Assembly: GCA_903928615.1 (NCBI GenBank)
Contig: CAIYRJ010000384.1
Coordinates: 1-5,694, forward strand
Direction of reading: 5' to 3'
Source: an uncultured Actinomycetes bacterium
Lineage (GTDB): Bacteria > Actinomycetota > Thermoleophilia > Miltoncostaeales > Miltoncostaeaceae
Length of the DNA: 5,694 nt
Part shown: positions 1-5,474 of the stretch, piece by piece
Layout of the letters: each line of letters starts with the position of its first letter
Position numbering within the stretch: position 1 is the stretch's first letter
The notes under the pieces: model-generated
The model's database searches: none
Told to the model about the DNA's origin: nothing
The model's input: the letters and a program-made list of their open reading frames with translations, nothing else
Program-made: the position numbers and the translations under genes

Positions 1-943
1 CGTACTTGAGGTCGGGGCGGTCCAGGGCCGCCACCTGCGAGAGCGCCGTGAGGTCGAGCAGGCTCGACACCGGATAGACCTCGTCGTCGGTGACGCCCAG
101 CCCCTCCTTGATCTCCTCGAGCAGGGTGCTGCTGCTGCGGGCCTCCACCTCGAGGCGCACCGGGCCGCCGAAGCGGCGGCGGCGCAGCTCGCGCTCCACG
201 GCGTTGAGCAGGTCATCGGCCTCGTCGGAGATCGAGAAGTCGGCGTCGCGCGTGACGCGGAACAGCACCCGGCGCGTGATCTCCATGCCCGGGAACACGT
301 CGCCCAGGTTCGTGGCGATCACCTGCTCCACCGGCACCAGCAGCTCGCCGGCGCGCACGAACCGCGGCAGCATGCGGGGCACCTTCACGCGGGCGAAGCG
401 CGCCTCGCCGGTCTGCGCGTCGCGCACCGTCAGGCCGAGGTTCAGCGACAGGCTGCTGATGTACGGGAACGGAAGGCCCGGGCCCACCGCGAGGGGGATC
501 AGCATCGGCTGGATCTCGCGCTCGAAGCGCGTGCGAAGGTCGTCCTGGGCCGCCTCGGGAAGGTCGTCGATGTTCGTGACGACGATGCCCTCGTCGGCCA
601 GCGCAGGGCGCACCTCGTCGCGCCAGATCGATGCCTGGAGCGCCGTGAGCTCGAGCACGCGCTCGCGGATTCCCGTGAGCACCTCCTCGCGCGGCAACTG
701 GTCGGGCGTGGATGAGGCCCGGCCCGCCTCGAGGGCGTCGATCACGCTGGCCACGCGCACCATGAAGAACTCATCGAGGTTGCTCGAGAAGATCGAGAGG
801 AACCGGCAGCGCTCGAGCAGGGGCTGCGCGGAATCAGCCGCCAGCGCGAGCACGCGGGCGTTGAAGTCGAGCCACGAGAACTCGCGGTTCACGAACAGCG
901 CAGGATCCGAGAGGTCGCGCGAGGTGGTGCCGAGGGTGGCCAT
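1..943 (-). CDS. ppk1: Polyphosphate kinase 1, N-terminal part (3' end beyond window)
   Basis: PPK1 reversibly transfers the ATP gamma-phosphate onto inorganic polyphosphate chains. The 314 codons visible cover the N-terminal and head domains of a family usually near 690 residues. Recognisable blocks are NREFSWLDFNARVL (residues 19-32), IFSSNLDEFFMVRVA (51-65) and FPYISSLSLNL (159-169). Asn55 aligns with E. coli Asn45, which contacts ATP. The two active-site histidines lie in the C-terminal domains, outside the window. The ATG at 943-941 gives a normal short leader before the conserved NRE block. An in-frame GTG at 970-968 is an alternative, and no strong Shine-Dalgarno sequence precedes either. 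The gene lies 75 bases downstream of the protease on the same strand, so co-transcription is possible but unproven. No internal stop or frameshift is seen. The identification is secure from motif order; truncation is only by the window edge. Confidence 0.95.
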   Translation of the reverse strand, partial: MATLGTTSRDLSDPALFVNREFSWLDFNARVLALAADSAQPLLERCRFLSIFSSNLDEFFMVRVASVIDALEAGRASSTPDQLPREEVLTGIRERVLELTALQASIWRDEVRPALADEGIVVTNIDDLPEAAQDDLRTRFEREIQPMLIPLAVGPGLPFPYISSLSLNLGLTVRDAQTGEARFARVKVPRMLPRFVRAGELLVPVEQVIATNLGDVFPGMEITRRVLFRVTRDADFSISDEADDLLNAVERELRRRRFGGPVRLEVEARSSSTLLEEIKEGLGVTDDEVYPVSSLLDLTALSQVAALDRPDLKY

Positions 944-985
944 CCGGCCATGAAAGCCTGTTTTTCCCACCGCTTCCAGCCCGAA

Positions 986-1007
986 CGCGGTTTCCGCAAC
1001 AACCGCG
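986..1007. repeat. Short inverted repeat in the protease-ppk1 gap
   Basis: CGCGGTT at 986-992 and AACCGCG at 1001-1007 are perfect 7-base arms with an 8-base loop. They lie between the protease stop (1019-1021) and the ppk1 start (943). No T-run follows the hairpin in the minus-strand direction of transcription, so it is not a canonical intrinsic terminator. It could be a weak attenuator, an RNA processing or stability element, or chance in GC-rich DNA. Confidence 0.35.
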
Positions 1008-1018
1008 AAACGCCCGGT

Positions 1019-2542
1019 TCAGCCGGTTGCGGTGCCCGATCCCCCGCTGCCGGCGGTGCCGCCGCGCGAGCCGGTGGTGCCCGCCGAGGTGCCACCGGTG
1101 GTGGCTCCGGTGGTGGCTCCGGAGGCGCCCGTGCCGGTGCCGGTGCTACTCGTGGTGGCCCTCGTGACCGTGGCCGTCACGAGGTAGCGCGGGCGCACCA
1201 GGCGCTGGGCGCCCGCCAGGCGCACCTCGAGCAGGTACTCGCCCTCCTCCGGCGCCCGGAACGTGAGCGTCTCGGCCGGGCCCTTGTTCACCGCGCCGGC
1301 CAGGAGCCACTGGCGCGCGAACTTCGCGCCCTGCCGGTAGAGCGGGGTACCCGGCTTCCAGAGGTAGAGGTCGACGTCGTTGCCCGACTGCACCGTGGCC
1401 TCGGCCGTGAGCTGCTGGCCCTTCCTCAGGTAGACGACCGAGTAGTCGCGCAGGTCGGCCCAGGTGCGCAGGCGGCCCTTGCGCTGCCCGTATGAATACC
1501 CGCGGGCCACCAGCGGGCTGAGGCTGCGGGCTCCAGGGGCGTCGTCATCGGGCTCGGTGGTGTCGAGCCAGGGTGGCTTGGCGGCGAGCGCGCGGGGCAG
1601 GTCGACCATGCCCGATCCTCGGGCGCGGTCGAGGCCGCCCGGCACGGTGCGCGCGGTGGACATGATGATCTCGGTGAGCTGGTCGGCCGTGAGCGACGGG
1701 CGCGCGGCCAGCAGGCGGGCGGCCACGCCGGTCACCACCGCAGCGGCCATCGAGGTGCCGCTGCGGGTCTCGAAGCGCTGTCCGCCCTCGGGGCCACGCG
1801 CGCTGCCGGCCACGATGTCGCGGCCGGGCGCCGCCACGGCCACGTGCATGCCGCGCGTGCTCTCGGGCAGGGCGTTGCCGGCCTCGTCGGTGGCGCCCAC
1901 GGCCAGCACGTGGCGATAGGCGCCCGGGTACTCGCACTGCGTGATGCCCACCACGCCGCAGGTGTCCTTGCCGCTGTTGCCGCTGGCCGCCACCACGAGG
2001 ATGCCCGCGCGCACCGCGGCGTTGATGGCGTCCTGCTCCACCTTCGATCGCGACGAGCCCTGCAGGCTGAGGTTGATGATGCGCACCCGCTGGCTGATGG
2101 CGTAGTAGATGCCCTCGGCCACGGCCTGCGCGGACGTCTGCCCGGTGGGCCCGGCGATCTGCACGGGCAGGATCGTCACGCCCGGGTTGGCCTCGGGCCC
2201 GGACGCCACGGTGGCGATGATCCCGGCCACCACGCTTCCGTGCCCCTGGGCGTCCACCAGCGGGTCCCCGCCGCCGAAGGCGTACGACTTCGCGCGGGTG
2301 GTGTCCACCCGGTTGGCGAGGCCGGCGGCCTGCGGGGCCACGCCGGTGTCAAGCACCGCCACCAGAGGGGGCTTGTTGTAGATGCGGCCGGCGGGCGTCC
2401 ATCGGATGGCACGCAGCCACGCCTGGCCCGTGAGGGCCTGGACGTCCTGGTCGAAGATCGGGGCCTGCGACTCGCGGGCGGTCTCGCGGGCGCGGACAGG
2501 CGCCACGATGGCCGGCGGCGGGGCTGCGTGCACGGCGATCAT
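1019..2542 (-). CDS. Subtilisin-like serine protease (S8) with PPC-like domain and Thr/Gly-rich tail
   Basis: A 507-residue peptidase S8 family protein. The triad is visible: Asp65 in AVLDTGV, His101 in GHGSVVAG and Ser264 in SGTSMAAA, with oxyanion-hole Asn189 in ASGNSG. The catalytic domain spans about residues 58-320. Residues about 347-460 look like a bacterial pre-peptidase C-terminal (PPC) beta domain (VDLYLWKPGT; EGEYLLEVRL). Residues 461-507 are a low-complexity Thr/Gly/Ser/Ala tail. Cys195 and Cys203 could form a disulfide. I chose the ATG at 2542-2540 because it forms an ATGA overlap with the upstream membrane-protein stop. The frame stays open to 2857, but that upstream part is Arg/Ala/Gly-rich shadow sequence antisense to nothing and parallel to the membrane gene. 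The N-terminus (MIAVHAAPPPAIVAP) has no convincing signal peptide, and no I9 propeptide or C-terminal anchor is evident. The core is reminiscent of mycosins, but no type VII secretion genes are visible. Substrate unknown. Confidence 0.9.
   Translation of the reverse strand: MIAVHAAPPPAIVAPVRARETARESQAPIFDQDVQALTGQAWLRAIRWTPAGRIYNKPPLVAVLDTGVAPQAAGLANRVDTTRAKSYAFGGGDPLVDAQGHGSVVAGIIATVASGPEANPGVTILPVQIAGPTGQTSAQAVAEGIYYAISQRVRIINLSLQGSSRSKVEQDAINAAVRAGILVVAASGNSGKDTCGVVGITQCEYPGAYRHVLAVGATDEAGNALPESTRGMHVAVAAPGRDIVAGSARGPEGGQRFETRSGTSMAAAVVTGVAARLLAARPSLTADQLTEIIMSTARTVPGGLDRARGSGMVDLPRALAAKPPWLDTTEPDDDAPGARSLSPLVARGYSYGQRKGRLRTWADLRDYSVVYLRKGQQLTAEATVQSGNDVDLYLWKPGTPLYRQGAKFARQWLLAGAVNKGPAETLTFRAPEEGEYLLEVRLAGAQRLVRPRYLVTATVTRATTSSTGTGTGASGATTGATTGGTSAGTTGSRGGTAGSGGSGTATG
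1095..1122. repeat. Tandem 12-base repeat encoding the protease tail
   Basis: The unit CCGGTGGTGGCT occurs twice in tandem (1095-1106 and 1107-1118), followed by a partial CCGG. It keeps the reading frame and encodes the duplicated peptide ATTG-ATTG at residues 476-483 of the protease. A second short repeat nearby, GTGCCG at 1131-1146 (about 2.7 copies), encodes alternating Thr-Gly. Both look like in-frame slippage products in a low-complexity tail. Confidence 0.7.
1160..1184. repeat. Perfect 9-base inverted repeat inside the protease gene
   Basis: CCTCGTGAC (1160-1168) and GTCACGAGG (1176-1184) are perfect arms with a 7-base loop. They lie in coding sequence at the join between the PPC-like domain and the Thr/Gly tail, encoding the beta-strand LVTATVTR. 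The alternating Val/Thr codons may produce the symmetry by chance. No T-run is adjacent. Confidence 0.45.
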
Positions 2543-2901
2543 CGGCGCTTGGCCACCGCGACGAACACGAGCCCGGCGACCAGCAGGATGCCGATGATCA
2601 CGGCCACGATCACGCCGAGCCCGAGCAGCAGGGGGATGCCCACCACGATCGCCTGGGCACCGCCGATGATGATGAGGGCGTCGCGCCCCAGGCCCGCCGG
2701 CACGCGGCTGAGCAGCCCCACGGAGAGCGCGAGCACGATCACGGCGCCCAGCAGCACCCACAGGAACGAGGGAGCCCAGAAGAGCAGCAGGATCGCCTCG
2801 GCGGCTGCGAGGAGGATGGCCAGGAGCAGGCGCCTGCCCACCAGGGCACGGTGCCACCTCGCCCCCTGGCGGGGGGGTTCCTCCTCGATCACGATCTGCA
2901 T
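2539..2901 (-). CDS. Small membrane protein of unknown function, about four TM helices
   Basis: I do not recognise this 120-residue protein. It starts with a short charged segment (IEEEPPRQGARWHR), followed by hydrophobic stretches at roughly residues 24-41, 43-64, 75-95 and 96-117, and ends in KRR. This is consistent with four membrane helices and both termini in the cytoplasm. The third and fourth segments are unusually rich in Ile, Val, Gly and Leu. Its TGA (2541-2539) overlaps the protease ATG (2542-2540) as ATGA, so the two are probably translationally coupled. The start is uncertain: ATG at 2901 gives the acidic N-terminus, while GTG at 2910 lies in the same frame three codons upstream, and the frame stays open further. 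No good Shine-Dalgarno supports any choice. The longer 201-codon version would run into the opposite-strand deacetylase gene and is unlikely. A role in anchoring, exporting or controlling the protease is inference only. Confidence 0.75.
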   Translation of the reverse strand: MQIVIEEEPPRQGARWHRALVGRRLLLAILLAAAEAILLLFWAPSFLWVLLGAVIVLALSVGLLSRVPAGLGRDALIIIGGAQAIVVGIPLLLGLGVIVAVIIGILLVAGLVFVAVAKRR

Positions 2902-3001
2902 TTCCGACACCGCGCCGAGGGTAACAGCGAATGCCACGGCCACGGTCGCACCCGGGCGCGCCGGCACGGTTCCGGCGGCACCCCGTGCTTCACTTCCGGC
3001 C
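2902..3001. promoter_or_regulatory. Divergent intergenic region, presumed promoters for both sides
   Basis: These 100 bases separate the divergent starts of the membrane-protein/protease unit (minus) and the deacetylase (plus), so both promoters should lie here or slightly inside the genes. I see no convincing -35/-10 pair. A minus-strand TACCCT at 2923-2918 matches the loose TANNNT actinobacterial -10 pattern but has no clear -35. There is a tandem CCACGG pair at 2934-2945. No purine-rich ribosome binding site precedes the deacetylase ATG. Confidence 0.45.
2964..2988. repeat. Inverted repeat just upstream of the deacetylase start
   Basis: GCACGG at 2964-2969 and CCGTGC at 2983-2988 are perfect 6-base arms separated by 13 bases, ending 13 bases before the deacetylase ATG. 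The spacing could suit a dimeric regulator operator or a leader hairpin. Short arms in GC-rich sequence also arise by chance, so function is only a possibility. Confidence 0.35.
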
Positions 3002-3778
3002 ATGCGTCGCATCGCCCTCCTCATCGCCGCCGCGTCGACCATCCTCGCCCTGCCCGTTGCCGGGCTGGCGAAGGGCCCCGCCATGCCATCCGAGGCCGAG
3101 CAGCAGGAGGCCGTGGCGCGCGTGGCCGCCCTGGGCGTGCCCATCTACGAGGCGGGCACCCAGGGCAAGTACGTGGCCATCACGATGGACGACGGACCCG
3201 GGCCCTATACGGGCAAGGTGATGGACGAGTTCAAGAAGTACGGCTTCCGGCCCACCTTCTTCGTGAACGGCAAGAACTTCGCCCGATGGAGCGACACCCT
3301 TCGCCGCGAGAGCCGCGAGGGCGCGGTGGGCGACCACACCTGGTCGCACCCCTACCTGCCCGGCATCCCGGCGTCCCGCCAGATCTCCGAGGTGTCGCGC
3401 AGCATGACCGCCTCGAGCAACATCACCGGCGACCGCGTGCAGCTGTTCCGGCCGCCGTACGGATCGACCACCCTGCCCCTCAACTCGTGGCTCAAGGACA
3501 AGGGCGTGCTGAACGTGCTCTGGTCCACCGACAGCCGTGATTCGCTCGGCGCGAACCGCGAGGAGATCCTCCGCATCAGCAAGGCGGGCGTCAAGCCCGG
3601 GGCGATCATCCTCATGCACGAGAACCGCGGCCAGACCTACTGGGCGCTCAACCGCCTGCTGCCATGGATCAAGAAGCAGGGCTACACGGTGGTCACGGTT
3701 CCCGAGCTGATCGCCCTGAACCCGCCCGACCTCGCGGCGGTCAAGCGCCGCGCAGGGTCCGGCGTGGGCTTCCGCTAG
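3002..3778 (+). CDS. Secreted polysaccharide deacetylase (NodB homology, CE4 family)
   Basis: A 258-residue protein with a Sec-type signal peptide: MRR, a hydrophobic stretch to about residue 20, and likely cleavage after GLA (residue 23). No lipobox Cys is present, so it is probably released or wall-associated. The NodB domain (about residues 55-240) removes N- or O-acetyl groups from polysaccharides such as peptidoglycan, chitin oligomers or xylan. Visible motifs: TMDDG (61-65, catalytic base and metal Asp63/Asp64), HTWSH (112-116, metal-binding His112/His116), RPPYG (150-154), WSTDSRD (174-180) and LMHE (204-207, His206). Motif 1 has Met for the usual Phe, motif 4 lacks the usual DW tryptophan, and motif 5 has Glu for the common Asp. 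All metal ligands and catalytic His are present, so it is probably active. It diverges from the membrane-protein/protease unit and converges on ispE. Substrate cannot be told from sequence. The ATG at 3002 is chosen because it begins the signal peptide. Confidence 0.93.
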   Translation: MRRIALLIAAASTILALPVAGLAKGPAMPSEAEQQEAVARVAALGVPIYEAGTQGKYVAITMDDGPGPYTGKVMDEFKKYGFRPTFFVNGKNFARWSDTLRRESREGAVGDHTWSHPYLPGIPASRQISEVSRSMTASSNITGDRVQLFRPPYGSTTLPLNSWLKDKGVLNVLWSTDSRDSLGANREEILRISKAGVKPGAIILMHENRGQTYWALNRLLPWIKKQGYTVVTVPELIALNPPDLAAVKRRAGSGVGFR

Positions 3779-4638
3779 GCCGGCTGCGCCGTGGCGCCGG
3801 GGAACCCGGCGCGCAGCACCTGCATGCCCGGCCGGGCGCGCGTGATGCGATCGGCGAGGCCGTCGGCTGCGTCGGCGTCCGGGGCGATGGCGCACATCGC
3901 CGAACCGCTGCCGCAGAGCAGCGCCGGCGCGGCGCCGACTGCCTCGAGGTCGGCGTGCAGGGCCTCGAGGGAGTCATCGAGCGACCGCGCAGCGGGCCAG
4001 AGGTCGTTGCGGCACCAGTTCGCGAGGCCGGCGGCTGATTGCGGTACCGGCACGGCGTCGTCGGGCGGCGGGGCCGGCAGCGCGTCGAAGGCGGCGTACA
4101 CCGCGGCGGTGGAGAGCCCGGACCCCGGCGCCACGATCACGCACTCGAACGGCGGGGCATCCGCGGGGCGCAGCACCTCGCCGCGACCGGTGGCCCACTG
4201 CGCGCCGCCGCGGATGAAGAAGGGCACGTCCGACCCCACGGCGGCCGCGGCGCGCTCGAGCCGCTCGGCACCCAGGTGGAGCCCCAGCAGGCGGTCGGCC
4301 GCCATGAGCGTGGCGGCGGCATCGCTGGATCCGCCACCGATGCCCGCCTGCGCCGGCAGCACCTTCCCGATGTCCACGGCGAGTGGCGGCAGGGACTCCC
4401 CCGCCTCGGCCTCCAGCGCGTCGAGCGCCGCCCACGCGAGGTTGGCGGGGCCCTCGATGCCCGGGCAGGTGACCCGGCGCTCGTCGGCGCGGGCCACGGT
4501 GACGCGGTCCGCCGGGCCGTGCAGCGCCACCATGAGGGTGGTGAGCGGGTGGTAGCCATCGGGCCGCACGGGGCCCACGAGCAGCCGCAGGTTCACCTTG
4601 GGCGGCGCATCGACTGTGACGGACTCACCGGCGCTCAT
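3775..4638 (-). CDS. ispE: 4-diphosphocytidyl-2-C-methyl-D-erythritol kinase
   Basis: IspE is the GHMP-family kinase of the MEP (non-mevalonate) isoprenoid pathway. It phosphorylates the 2-hydroxyl of CDP-methylerythritol using ATP in the cytoplasm. The 287-residue length is normal. Visible features: APPKVNLRL (11-19) with Lys14 at the catalytic lysine position, RPDGYH (25-30), the glycine-rich ATP loop AGIGGGSSDAA (98-108), GSDVPFF (135-141) with catalytic Asp137, and the GHMP C-terminal motif LCGSGSAMCA (241-250). The usual PAK is PPK here, a mild change. The ATG at 4638-4636 overlaps the ksgA TGA as ATGA, and a strong GGGAGGG lies 9 bases upstream inside ksgA, so initiation has both coupling and its own ribosome binding site. 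The stop codon shares CTAG with the opposite-strand deacetylase stop. The ksgA-ispE adjacency supports the assignment. Confidence 0.97.
   Translation of the reverse strand: MSAGESVTVDAPPKVNLRLLVGPVRPDGYHPLTTLMVALHGPADRVTVARADERRVTCPGIEGPANLAWAALDALEAEAGESLPPLAVDIGKVLPAQAGIGGGSSDAAATLMAADRLLGLHLGAERLERAAAAVGSDVPFFIRGGAQWATGRGEVLRPADAPPFECVIVAPGSGLSTAAVYAAFDALPAPPPDDAVPVPQSAAGLANWCRNDLWPAARSLDDSLEALHADLEAVGAAPALLCGSGSAMCAIAPDADAADGLADRITRARPGMQVLRAGFPGATAQPA
3794..3812 (+). terminator. Possible T-less hairpin terminator after the deacetylase gene
   Basis: GCGCCGGG (3794-3801) and CCCGGCGC (3805-3812) form a perfect 8-base, all-GC stem with a 3-base loop, 15 bases beyond the deacetylase stop codon. 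No T-run follows, so this is not a classical intrinsic terminator. Stable hairpins without a U-tract have been proposed to terminate in actinobacteria. The sequence lies inside the 3' end of ispE on the other strand, where it encodes AGFPGA. Confidence 0.4.
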
Positions 4639-5474
4639 GGCTGCGCGCCCTCCCAGTCGAGGGCCGCCGCGAGGCGCGGGTAGTCAGCGGGCGCCACCTG
4701 CTCGGGGCGCACCGCGGCGTCGAGGCCGAGGGCGGCCAGCGCAGCCCTCACGGCGTCGCGGTCGGCGCCCGCCTGGCCGAGCGCGTTCACGAGGGTCTTG
4801 CGGCGCACGGCGAAGGCCGCGCGCACGATGCCCCGCGTGGCGGCGCCAGGGGCCGGGGCCACGCGCCGCAGCGCCACCAGCGCCGAGTCCACCCGGGGCC
4901 GCGGCGAGAACACCTCGCGACCCACGGCGCGGCGCCCGGACGCCTCGCATGCGAGCTGGATCACCACCGACGGCCCCCCGTAGAGCCGCGACCCCGGGCC
5001 GGCCAGCCAGCGGTCGGCCACCTCGCGCTGGGTCATCAGGGCCCAGTGCGCCACCAGGGGAAGGCGGCAGATGGTCTCGATGAGGATGGGCGTGGCCACG
5101 TGGTACGGCAGGTTGCTCACCACGCGGGTGGGCGGTGGGTCGAGCCCTTCGAGGTCGACCTTCATGCAGTCGCCCCAGTGGATGCGCACACCGTCCATTC
5201 CCGCGGTGGCCTCGGCAAGGGGATCGGCCATGCGCGGGTCCACCTCGAGGGCGTGCACCACGCGCGCCGCGCGGCCGAGCGCTGCCGTGAGCGTGCCGAG
5301 CCCGGCGCCGATCTCGAGCACCACGTCGTCCGGGCCCACCTCGGCCATGCGCACGGCGAGGTCTGCGAGGTTCTCGTCGAGCAGGAAGTGCTGGCCCAGG
5401 TCGGTGTCCGGCCTGATGCCATGCCGCTCCATGAGGCGCTGGGTGCCGACGCGCTCCGGGGGCTCGCTCACCAT
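4635..5474 (-). CDS. ksgA (rsmA): 16S rRNA (adenine1518/1519-N6)-dimethyltransferase
   Basis: KsgA dimethylates two adjacent adenines in the helix 45 loop of 16S rRNA during late 30S assembly, using S-adenosylmethionine. Its loss classically gives kasugamycin resistance. The 279-residue length is typical. Visible motifs: LGQHFLLDENL (26-36), the SAM-binding EIGAGLGTLT (54-63), acidic loop EVDPRM (77-82), GD (101-102), catalytic NLPYHVATPIL (121-131), FSPRPRVDSALV (189-200) and FAVRRKTLVNAL (221-232). ATG at 5474 and GTG at 5471 are consecutive codons. The ATG overlaps the tatD stop by 7 bases, while the GTG would give a 4-base GTGA overlap. Neither has a clear Shine-Dalgarno, so coupling to tatD translation is likely. 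I chose ATG. The 3' end overlaps ispE by 4 bases. Confidence 0.97.
   Translation of the reverse strand: MVSEPPERVGTQRLMERHGIRPDTDLGQHFLLDENLADLAVRMAEVGPDDVVLEIGAGLGTLTAALGRAARVVHALEVDPRMADPLAEATAGMDGVRIHWGDCMKVDLEGLDPPPTRVVSNLPYHVATPILIETICRLPLVAHWALMTQREVADRWLAGPGSRLYGGPSVVIQLACEASGRRAVGREVFSPRPRVDSALVALRRVAPAPGAATRGIVRAAFAVRRKTLVNALGQAGADRDAVRAALAALGLDAAVRPEQVAPADYPRLAAALDWEGAQP
4648..4654 (-). promoter_or_regulatory. Shine-Dalgarno site of ispE
   Basis: On the minus strand the bases read GGGAGGG, 9 bases before the ispE ATG and within the last codons of ksgA. This is the clearest ribosome binding site in the window and supports the chosen ispE start. Confidence 0.75.

Noticed and set aside
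1..943. Frequent CTCGAG hexamers in the first kilobase
   Set aside because: Explained by common Leu-Glu codon pairs (CTC GAG) in ppk1; irregular spacing, no repeat structure.
90..953. Long plus-strand open frame (287 codons) opposite ppk1
   Set aside because: Arg/Ser-rich with no recognisable motif; antisense shadow of a clear PPK1 frame in GC-rich DNA.
2543..2857. Upstream extension of the protease frame to an ATG at 2857 (612 residues)
   Set aside because: The extra 105 residues are Arg/Ala/Gly/Pro-rich shadow sequence overlapping the membrane-protein gene; the ATGA-coupled start is better.
1844..3001. Upstream extension of the deacetylase frame (644 residues)
   Set aside because: The extra 386 codons are antisense to the protease and the membrane protein, and the signal peptide begins at the ATG at 3002.
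2902..3144. Longer 201-residue version of the membrane protein
   Set aside because: The extension lies antisense to the start and signal peptide of the deacetylase; its composition is Arg/Ala/Gly-rich. A start a few codons upstream of 2901 remains possible.
3990..4683. Plus-strand open frames opposite ispE
   Set aside because: No motifs, typical shadow composition; ispE motifs on the minus strand are unambiguous.
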